From: JAGVSR01 sp963778225
GTDB lineage: Bacteria > Pseudomonadota > Alphaproteobacteria > Rhizobiales > Hyphomicrobiaceae
Direction of reading: 5' to 3'
Assembly: GCA_963778225.1 (NCBI GenBank)
Contig: CAVZTR010000004.1
Span: 62,001-126,000, forward strand
DNA length: 64,000 nt
Below are positions 57,848 through 64,000 of this stretch, one piece after another; the stretch's first letter is position 1; every line of letters starts with the position of its first letter. The notes under the pieces are model-generated. The model had not been told where the DNA came from and did no database searches. It was given only the letters and a program-made list of their open reading frames with translations. The translations under genes were made by a program, and so were the position numbers.

Positions 57848-58828
57848 TTAAAGTGAGCGGCCAATTTCCAGGAAACGGTCCTGACGCTGGCGGCGAATTT
57901 CGGCGGGGCTCTTGCCATCGAATTCGGCGAGCGCCTTGGCGATGGCGTCGGCAACACGCTTCATCATCATCGGGCGATCGCGGTGAGCGCCGCCGACGGG
58001 TTCCTTCACAACCGTATCGATCACGCCGAGGGCTTCGAGATCCTGGGCCGTGATCTTCATGCTGGTCGCGGCATCGATGGCCTTGGAGCTATCGCGCCAG
58101 AGGATCGAGGCGGCGGCTTCGGGCGAGGCGACCGTGTAGATTGAATGTTCCAGCATGAGAATGCGGTTGGCGGAGGCTATGGCGACGGCGCCGCCTGATC
58201 CGCCCTCGCCTATGATGACAGCGATTAGCGGCACGCCGATGGCCAGGCACGTATCGGTCGATCGCGCGATGGCTTCGGCTTGTCCGCGCTGTTCGGCATC
58301 GACGCCAGGGTAGGCGCCGGCGGTATCGCAGAGCGTGATGACCGGCATCTGGAAGCGATCGGCCATTTCCATCAAGCGGACGGCCTTACGATAGCCTTCG
58401 GGCTTGGCCATGCCGAAGTTGTGGCGCAAGCGGCTTTCTGTGTCAGACCCTTTTTCGTGGCCGATGAGCATGACGGAGCGGCCGCGGAACGTGCCGAGAC
58501 CGCCTACAATGGCCTCGTCTTCGCCAAAGTAGCGGTCACCTGCCAGCGGTGTGAAATCTTCGATCAAGCCGGCGACATAGTCGAGGCAATGCGGGCGCTC
58601 AGGATGGCGGGCGACTTCCGTCTTCTGCCACGGCGTCAGCTTGGCATAGGTTTCAGCAAGAGCGGCGTGGGCTTTCTGCTCGAGCTTTTTGATTTCGTCG
58701 GCGATGTTGACCGCGGTTTCAGAGCCTTCGAGAGCGCGCAATTCCTGCACCTTGCGCTCGAGTTCCGCGATCGGGGTCTCGAACTTCAGGTAGGTGCGGA
58801 CGATTGTCGGGGCCGGACGATCGGTCAT
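57848..58828 (-). CDS. accA: acetyl-CoA carboxylase carboxyltransferase subunit alpha
   Basis: 326 aa. With AccD it transfers CO2 from carboxybiotin to acetyl-CoA, the first step of fatty acid synthesis. Start at the ATG (58828) gives MTDRPAPTIVRTYLKFETPI; N-terminal helical region KVQELRALEGSETAVNIADE; ARHPERPHCLDYVAGLIEDF; GLGTFRGRSVMLIGHEKGSD; and the oxyanion/CoA region IGEGGSGGAVAIASANRILM. Standalone gene; accD is not in the window. Confidence 0.98.
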   Translation of the reverse strand: MTDRPAPTIVRTYLKFETPIAELERKVQELRALEGSETAVNIADEIKKLEQKAHAALAETYAKLTPWQKTEVARHPERPHCLDYVAGLIEDFTPLAGDRYFGEDEAIVGGLGTFRGRSVMLIGHEKGSDTESRLRHNFGMAKPEGYRKAVRLMEMADRFQMPVITLCDTAGAYPGVDAEQRGQAEAIARSTDTCLAIGVPLIAVIIGEGGSGGAVAIASANRILMLEHSIYTVASPEAAASILWRDSSKAIDAATSMKITAQDLEALGVIDTVVKEPVGGAHRDRPMMMKRVADAIAKALAEFDGKSPAEIRRQRQDRFLEIGRSL

Positions 58829-59008
58829 CGGTTCCACTTTTCAAGCCTCGTCGCTTCGGGACAGTGGTGCGCACGGGCGCACAAAGTTGACCCGGGGATG
58901 AAATTTGGCCGGACGATGCGCGCGGCCTTACATAGCTGTCAAGGCTCGCTGCGGGCGCACCGGCTCCCTTGGCCAGCTTATCCAGCGCAAACGATTTCCC
59001 GTTTACCT

Positions 59009-60418
59009 TCAATGGGCTCGCGGCTCCCGTACCGGCAGCATGAGAAGCATGCCGGCCACGAGGAACAGAGCAATCGCTGACATGCCTAGTCGCTGGCTGT
59101 CCGTGGCGAGCGTGACGGTCGCGACGAGAAAGGGTGCGAGGAAGGCGGTCACTTTGCCCGAGAACGCGAAGAGGCCGAAGTACTGGGTGATCTGGTCGGG
59201 GGGTGCAAGGCGCGCCAGGAGCGAACGGCTTGCGGCTTGGACGGGCGCGGCGACGAGGCCGACGAGCATTGCAAAGGCCAGGAAGACCTGCTCGCCGATG
59301 GACGAGAAGGGCGCTGAGGCGGCGGCTTTTTGCGGGACTTCGAGCGTGTAGAGCACGTGCGTTTTGTCGACCGACAGAATACCCAGCGCGCCAATGAGCA
59401 GCAGGACCAGCGAGACAAGGATGACGGTCTTGGCACCGGCGCGGTCGTCGAGGAAACCTCCAATAACTGCGCCGACCATGCCTGTGGCCGTCAGGATGAT
59501 GCCGAACAGCCCAAGTTCCAAGGCGCTCCAGCCGAACACAGCGGTGCCATAGATGCCGCCAAAGGCGAAGATCGCGGAGAGGCCATCCGAGTAGATCATG
59601 CGCGCAATCAGGAAGAAGAGCATGTCGCGGTTCTGGGGCAGTTGCTTCAATGTTTGCCAAAGCTGAGATGCGGGCGACGGGCGCGTTTCACCGGGTGCCA
59701 ACGGTTTCGGTTTCACGTCGGGCACGAACAGGAAAAAGGGGATCATGAAGAGCGCGAACCACACCGCTGCAATGGGTCCAACAAGGCGGTCTGCTTCGCG
59801 GGACGCGGTATCGAGGGTGAGGATCGGATCGAGGCCGAACAGCGTCTTGCCCGTGGAGGGATCGCTGACGATGAGGCCTGCAACCAGTGCGAGGCTCAAC
59901 AGCCCGCCGAGATACCCTACGCCCCAGCCGATGCCGGAGAGGCGGCCCAGCGCGGAGGCAGGCACGAGGCTCGGCATCATGCTGTTGGTAAAGACGGATG
60001 AGAATTCGGCCGCGGCGGTGGCGACGATGAACGCAAGTACGACGAGCGCAATCGTTTGCGTCGGTGCGCCGGGCACGGCGAGCCAAAGTGTGGCGAGCCC
60101 GATGACGAGCAGAACGGCGAAGACCGCGATCCAGGGTTTGCGTCGTCCGCGACCGTCGGCATAAGCACCAAGGAAGGGGCTCCCGATCGCAATCAGGATA
60201 CTGGCGGCGGCCGCACCGTAGCCCCAGATAGTTTGGCCGAGCGCGGGGTCGCCGACAACGTGACTGGCGAAGTAGGGCGCAAAAAGAAATGTGAGGACGA
60301 GCGTGTAGTAGGGCTGCGAGGCGAAGTCATAGAGCGTCCAGGACACGAGGGCACGCAGGGGTGCCCGTTCCGTCGTTCTTGTCGCCGCCGGATCGAGCAT
60401 CGCGTACGCGGTTGTCAT
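59009..60418 (-). CDS. UMF1-type (Atg22-like) MFS transporter
   Basis: 469-aa transporter with 12 hydrophobic helices. The diagnostic start is SWTLYDFASQPYYTLVLTFL, followed by FAPYFASHVVGDPALGQTIW and the MFS loop GSPFLGAYADGRGRRKPWIA. It belongs to the UMF1/Atg22-like branch whose eukaryotic members export amino acids from vacuoles; bacterial substrates are unknown. The ATG is at 60418, 27 nt after the TPM gene stop, so it ends the lemA-TPM-TPM transcript. Confidence 0.87.
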   Translation of the reverse strand: MTTAYAMLDPAATRTTERAPLRALVSWTLYDFASQPYYTLVLTFLFAPYFASHVVGDPALGQTIWGYGAAAASILIAIGSPFLGAYADGRGRRKPWIAVFAVLLVIGLATLWLAVPGAPTQTIALVVLAFIVATAAAEFSSVFTNSMMPSLVPASALGRLSGIGWGVGYLGGLLSLALVAGLIVSDPSTGKTLFGLDPILTLDTASREADRLVGPIAAVWFALFMIPFFLFVPDVKPKPLAPGETRPSPASQLWQTLKQLPQNRDMLFFLIARMIYSDGLSAIFAFGGIYGTAVFGWSALELGLFGIILTATGMVGAVIGGFLDDRAGAKTVILVSLVLLLIGALGILSVDKTHVLYTLEVPQKAAASAPFSSIGEQVFLAFAMLVGLVAAPVQAASRSLLARLAPPDQITQYFGLFAFSGKVTAFLAPFLVATVTLATDSQRLGMSAIALFLVAGMLLMLPVREPRAH

Positions 60419-60445
60419 CGATGTTTCCTCTTCGTGCGCGGGATG

Positions 60446-61063
60446 TCACTCGATGATGATCAGATGATTTGGCAATTCGTTCGGGTCGCGCGTGCCGGGC
60501 GGAAAGTGCCTGGCGAGGAGGTCGCCTGATCGCTCGACCGCATGCACGAAGCCGTCTCCCGCTTTACCGTCTGAAATGTTCGCTGTGAGATCATCGACGA
60601 TTGCCTGCCAGGTGCCCTTTTCAACTTTGGCGTCGATGCCGGTATCGGCGATGATCTCGGCATAACGTTCGGCAACCGAGACGTAGATCAGTATCCCGGT
60701 ACGACCGGCGGTGGTGTGGAGATTCTGGACCAGGAACTGTTCGACCGCGCGACGGTGAACCCGCTCGCGCTTCACGCTCGACGGGACGAGGGCGTAGCGC
60801 ACACGCCGTGGCAGCGTGAGCAGCAGGATGAGCATGAAGGTTGCAAGCTGGACGACATAGATCGTCTGAACGGGCAACCACGTGAAAAAGACGAGCGGCC
60901 AGGGCACGATGAGCGCGATCAGTCCGGCCCACAGGAAGGGTACGTGCAGGTAGCTGGCGCTTTCGCCGCTCAAGACGGCGACGATCTCACCGGAGGTTTT
61001 GCGCTCGGCGGCGACGATCGCCTGGCCGATGCGTGCCTGATCTTTGTCCGAGATGAAGGCCAT
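60446..61063 (-). CDS. TPM-domain membrane protein
   Basis: 205 aa. An N-terminal helix (ISDKDQARIGQAIVAAERKT, followed by SGEIVAVLSGES) starts the TPM fold. Two membrane segments interrupt it near residues 40-90 (VPFLWAGLIALIVPWPLVFF, YVVQLATFMLILLLTLPRRV), and the domain resumes with VHRRAVEQFLVQNLHTTAGR, TGILIYVSVAERYAEIIADT and HFPPGTRDPNELPNHLIII. This split TPM arrangement is common next to YgcG-type TPM genes. Function is unclear; plant relatives act in photosystem II repair. 21 nt downstream of the second TPM gene. Confidence 0.85.
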   Translation of the reverse strand: MAFISDKDQARIGQAIVAAERKTSGEIVAVLSGESASYLHVPFLWAGLIALIVPWPLVFFTWLPVQTIYVVQLATFMLILLLTLPRRVRYALVPSSVKRERVHRRAVEQFLVQNLHTTAGRTGILIYVSVAERYAEIIADTGIDAKVEKGTWQAIVDDLTANISDGKAGDGFVHAVERSGDLLARHFPPGTRDPNELPNHLIIIE

Positions 61064-61084
61064 GCGGTTCGTTCCCTTTAGTAC

Positions 61085-61876
61085 TTACCAGCCGCCCGAG
61101 GCGCCGCCACCGCTGAAGGTGCCGCCACCCCCCGACCAGCCGCCCCCGCCGCCGCCTCCGCTCCAGCCGCCTGATCCGCCGGGGAGGATGACAATGCCGC
61201 GGTCGCGGCCCGAGCGGCGGCGTCCAGCGCGACCTGCCGACTGAGGATACTGGCCGGCCTGCTTTTGCTGCTGGTAGATCGAATACACGACGATGGCGAT
61301 CCAAATGGCGATGATGAGGACGGCAATCCAATCAACTTCCGGCGCCTCATGCGTTCCCAGCGCGCGCCGCTTCACAGCTTCCGCATCGCCAAGCAGCACA
61401 TCCTTGATGTCGCGCACGCCGGCGCGGATGCCGCCTGCGAAGTCGCCGCGGCGGAAGCCGGGCAGGATGGCGTTTTCGATGATGATGCGGCTCATGGCAT
61501 CGGTCATGATCGGCTCGAGCCGCTTGCCGACTTCAATGCGCACCTTGCGCTCGTTCGGTGCAACGATGAGCAGGACACCGTTGTCCTTGCCCGCCTGACC
61601 GATGCCCCAGTTGCGGCCGAGCTTGTAGCCGAAGTCTTCTATGGTGAAGCCCTGCAGCGACGGCAAAGTCACGATCGCCAGCTGATCGGACGACGTGCCT
61701 TCAAGGGACGCCAAGGTGGCGGTGAGCTCGGCTTCGTCCTCGGGCGTGAGCAGGTTTGCGTTGTCGACGATGCGTCCGGTCAGCGCCGGAAAAACGGGAT
61801 CGGCGGCGTAAGTGGGCGCGATGCCAGAGACGAGCACCGTCAGAACGAGTGCCAGCGCAGTCAGGATCGCGCGCAC
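61085..61876 (-). CDS. secreted TPM-domain protein with Gly-rich tail (YgcG-type)
   Basis: 263 aa. Signal peptide (MRAILTALALVLTVLVSGIA) then a periplasmic TPM domain (FPALTGRIVDNANLLTPEDE, DQLAIVTLPSLQGFTIEDFG, NWGIGQAGKDNGVLLIVAPN, RKVRIEVGKRLEPIMTDAMS). One membrane helix near residue 190 (AVLIIAIWIAIVVYSIYQ) is followed by a C-terminal Gly/Ser/Trp-rich tail (GGSGGWSGGGGGGGWSGG). The family often pairs with LemA; the joint function is not known to me. It is 71 nt downstream of lemA. Confidence 0.9.
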   Translation of the reverse strand: MRAILTALALVLTVLVSGIAPTYAADPVFPALTGRIVDNANLLTPEDEAELTATLASLEGTSSDQLAIVTLPSLQGFTIEDFGYKLGRNWGIGQAGKDNGVLLIVAPNERKVRIEVGKRLEPIMTDAMSRIIIENAILPGFRRGDFAGGIRAGVRDIKDVLLGDAEAVKRRALGTHEAPEVDWIAVLIIAIWIAIVVYSIYQQQKQAGQYPQSAGRAGRRRSGRDRGIVILPGGSGGWSGGGGGGGWSGGGGTFSGGGASGGW

Positions 61877-61947
61877 CGATTTTCACTCCATGGCGGAGAC
61901 GAGAAGACGCCACCTCTCCCCGCTGGGGGTAGAGGTGGCCTTCCTGT

Positions 61948-62580
61948 TCACTTCTTGTCGGTGCCGAAATCGACTTTGGGCGTCTTCTGTTCGTCGGCCG
62001 GAATGTCGAAGGCGGCCATCTCTGTCTTGTCCGGATAAACGAACGCGCGCCACCAGCGGCCGGGGATCGTGGTGATCTCGGTGTTGTACTGGCGTACCGC
62101 CTGGATGTAGTCGCTGCGCGCGATGCGGATCTTGTTCTCGATGCCTTCGAGCTGGCTCTGGAGTGCGAGGAAGTTCTGGCCGGACTTGATGTCGGGATAG
62201 CGCTCGACGACGGCCAAGAGACGGCCCAAGGCGCCGCCGAGCTGAGCTTGTGTCTCTTGGAAGGTCTTCATCGCATCAGGATTGGTGAGAATGTCCGGCG
62301 GCACTTGCACCTGAGCGCTGGTCGCCTTCGCGCGGGCTTCGACCACCTCGGTCAGTACACTCTTCTCCTGCTCAGCGAAGCCTTTGACGGTCGCGACGAG
62401 GTTCGGGATGAGATCGGTGCGGGATTTGTAGGTATTGAGGACCTCCGACCACGCCGCCTTGGCGTTCTGCTCATAGGTCGGGATGTTGTTCACGCCGCAA
62501 CCGGCGAGAGGCAGTGTGACGGCGAGCACACAGGCCAGGACAAGAGACCGGCTGGACCGGGCAAAAGACGAGACAATCAT
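61948..62580 (-). CDS. lemA: LemA-family lipoprotein
   Basis: 210 aa. The start MIVSSFARSSRSLVLACVLA at 62580 yields a lipoprotein signal with lipobox LPLAGC; longer open frames upstream are not conserved. The helical LemA domain is clear: VNNIPTYEQNAKAAWSEVLN, TYKSRTDLIPNLVATVKGFA, GALGRLLAVVERYPDIKSGQ and QLEGIENKIRIARSDYIQAV. LemA proteins form membrane-anchored helical bundles of unclear role. First gene of the lemA-TPM-TPM-MFS unit. Confidence 0.93.
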   Translation of the reverse strand: MIVSSFARSSRSLVLACVLAVTLPLAGCGVNNIPTYEQNAKAAWSEVLNTYKSRTDLIPNLVATVKGFAEQEKSVLTEVVEARAKATSAQVQVPPDILTNPDAMKTFQETQAQLGGALGRLLAVVERYPDIKSGQNFLALQSQLEGIENKIRIARSDYIQAVRQYNTEITTIPGRWWRAFVYPDKTEMAAFDIPADEQKTPKVDFGTDKK

Positions 62581-62806
62581 AGCGCGGAGGGCCTCCAGAC
62601 AAATTGACTTCCCAAGGTCATAACGGCAGACCACGCGAAGGCAAGGCCCAAGCAGCAGCCTTCGCGCCATTGCACTTAATGGCCTGCGCTGCCGGGCGCG
62701 TTGCAGGCTGGACCCGAGACCGCCACAATCGGGCCGCACATGTCTTGGCGGGGCGCGGCTTCCTGGCTACCTTGGCTGGGACGATGACGGGTGGGGTTAA
62801 CGCGCG

Positions 62807-63661
62807 ATGCCGCGCAATACAATTGCGGTGATGAATACCAAGGGCGGCGTCGGGAAATCGACGCTCGTGCTGGCGCTTGCCGAGACGCTGTCGTGCTACC
62901 ACGGCAAGAATGTGCTCGTGATCGACAGCGACGCGCAGGCAAGCGTCTCCAGCATGTTGACCTCAGTCGCCAATTTGCATCGGCTTCAATCGGAAGGTCT
63001 GACGATCGTCGATCATCTGGTCGGCCGCGTGCTGCAAGGCGGAACACCGGACTGGTCGCGCGTCGTGATCCGCGATGTCGGCGACGTGGACGACGCGCGC
63101 TCCGTCTTCCTCATTCCCAGCGACATGCAGCTGACCTTGTTCGAGCGCGAGGTGTCGAAAGAGCAGCTGCACGCCCGGCTCAGGGCTGCCATCGCCCAGT
63201 TGCTGCTGGAAGTGCGCAGCGTGTTCGACGTGGTGCTGATAGACTGCCCGCCGGGGCTGTCCGTGCTGACGGAAAGCTGGCTTCGCGAGTCCGATTTCCA
63301 TATCTCGCCGACAAAGGCCGATTACGTCTCAGTTTGCGGGCTCGATGTGTTCCGCCGCTTCAAAGCCTTCAACCCAGAGATGGGTTTTGCTGAAAATCTC
63401 GGCGTCATCGTCAACATGTTCGACACGACCTCGCCGACAGAGGCCGAGTACTACCAATGGCTCTGTGAGAACCCAGAAAACAATTGTTTCACGGGTGTCG
63501 TTCCGCGGGCCCAATCGCTGCAAGACGCGGCGCGGTTCCGGACCCAGGACCGATCCTACTTCGCCAAGTATCCGGGGCATGTCGGACAAGCGGTGCGGGC
63601 GCTGACGGAGGAACTGCTGCAGCGGATGGCCGCGACCGCGTCTGCGGCTAGCGCGGCTTGA
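62807..63661 (+). CDS. orphan ParA/Soj-family ATPase
   Basis: 284 aa. The deviant Walker A is MNTKGGVGKSTLVLALAETL, followed by VLVIDSDAQASVSSMLTSVA (Walker A'/switch), FDVVLIDCPPGLSVLTESWL (Walker B) and GVIVNMFDTTSPTEAEYYQW. It is a ParA-type dimerising ATPase used for positioning DNA, plasmids or protein clusters. No parB-like gene or parS site is visible beside it, so its cargo is unknown. Divergent from lemA with 226 nt between. tRNA-Gly lies 47 nt beyond the stop on the other strand. Confidence 0.88.
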   Translation: MPRNTIAVMNTKGGVGKSTLVLALAETLSCYHGKNVLVIDSDAQASVSSMLTSVANLHRLQSEGLTIVDHLVGRVLQGGTPDWSRVVIRDVGDVDDARSVFLIPSDMQLTLFEREVSKEQLHARLRAAIAQLLLEVRSVFDVVLIDCPPGLSVLTESWLRESDFHISPTKADYVSVCGLDVFRRFKAFNPEMGFAENLGVIVNMFDTTSPTEAEYYQWLCENPENNCFTGVVPRAQSLQDAARFRTQDRSYFAKYPGHVGQAVRALTEELLQRMAATASAASAA

Positions 63662-63707
63662 GTTGGGCGGTCTGGCCGCTACTTTTTCTGCTTTTCAGCA
63701 CTTCGAA

Positions 63708-63782
63708 TGGAGCGGGCGAAGGGGATCGAACCCTCGACCCTCACGTTGGCAACGTGATGCTCTACCGCTGAGCTACACCCGC
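63708..63782 (-). tRNA. tRNA-Gly (anticodon GCC)
   Basis: Acceptor GCGGGTG pairs with CGCCCGC; D arm TAGCTCAGCGGTAGAGC; anticodon stem TCACG/CGTGA with loop TTGCCAA (anticodon GCC); T arm GAGGGTTCGATCCCCTTC. CCA is encoded. It reads GGC and GGU codons. Confidence 0.97.
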
Positions 63783-64000
63783 TTACCATTTCGAATGCCG
63801 CATTCTAGCGGCAACGGTGGCTCGATCAAACTGACCGATCACCGGAGGCAGGCGGATAACAGGCCGCTTTCTGCCCGTCAACTGGAAACCAATCGGACCG
63901 TCGGGCTTGCCGCAGCAGCTCACGCGCCTTACCTCCGGGAACTGAACTCATGACGTCCACCTTTCGAGACCATCCTTGACCCTGCCCCTCCGCCAGCGCC
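63783..64000. other. window end, no gene recognised
   Basis: 218 nt after tRNA-Gly. No convincing coding frame, terminator or repeat is seen; a short plus-strand frame crossing the tRNA is an artefact. Confidence 0.5.

Noticed and set aside
63663..63953. Plus-strand open frame of 96 codons
   Set aside because: It runs antisense through tRNA-Gly and contains the classic RRGSNPRPS-type artefact produced by translating a tRNA complement.

Overview
The window is a 64-kb piece of a high-G+C alphaproteobacterial chromosome. The best fit is a methylotrophic member of the Hyphomicrobiales (Hyphomicrobium-like). This rests on gene order typical of the class (miaB-phoH-ybeY-corC-lnt-XRE regulator-metK-trmB, and rimP-nusA-ylxR-infB-rbfA-truB-rpsO-pnp), a likely dimethylamine monooxygenase subunit at the left edge, and a divergent ammonium/methylammonium channel. 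No prophage, CRISPR array, rRNA operon or insertion sequence is visible.

Layout. Positions 1-4.6 kb hold amine and nitrogen uptake: a truncated DmmA-like gene, an APC-family permease, a 63-aa membrane protein and a divergent Amt channel behind a canonical sigma-54 element, then tRNA-Arg(CCT). Positions 4.7-9.7 kb look like a stress/light-damage island: an ECF sigma and membrane anti-sigma pair, divergent from a DUF486 membrane protein, an iron-sulfur (6-4) photolyase, a DUF2256 zinc-ribbon protein and a DUF4202-CbiX fusion. Positions 9.7-15.2 kb are accessory: a PilZ protein, rfbD (frameshifted), rfbB and an orphan phage/GTA-type DUF2793 fibre gene. Positions 15.2-25.8 kb are the ribosome/RNA maturation supercluster. 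Positions 26-38 kb are metK, RNA modification, envelope maturation (lnt, corC, an acyltransferase), tsaB-rimI, rutE and nfuA. Positions 38-49 kb hold trpS, murJ-glnD, a GNAT, a second PilZ protein, argJ-tpm-mutT and a periplasmic PPIase, followed by secA. Positions 52.5-64 kb hold a GT92-like glycosyltransferase, a UPF0114 protein, three tandem YafK-type L,D-transpeptidases, accA, a lemA-TPM-TPM-MFS cluster, an orphan ParA ATPase and tRNA-Gly(GCC).

How the genes work together. The left edge couples amine catabolism to nitrogen-controlled uptake. The large middle block makes and matures the translation machinery. The right third is mostly cell envelope: transpeptidases, the LemA/TPM set and Sec translocation.

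Data quality. Five conserved genes (rfbD, nusA, trmB, lnt and a PlsC-like acyltransferase) each have a span of 3n+1 nucleotides, with the protein continuing in the next frame. At least nusA and lnt are normally essential, so single-base insertion errors in the assembly are a more likely cause than gene death. No wholly new system can be demonstrated. The strongest leads are the sigma-54-driven divergent Amt with its small membrane partner, the photolyase/DUF4202-CbiX island and the triple YafK-type transpeptidase array.
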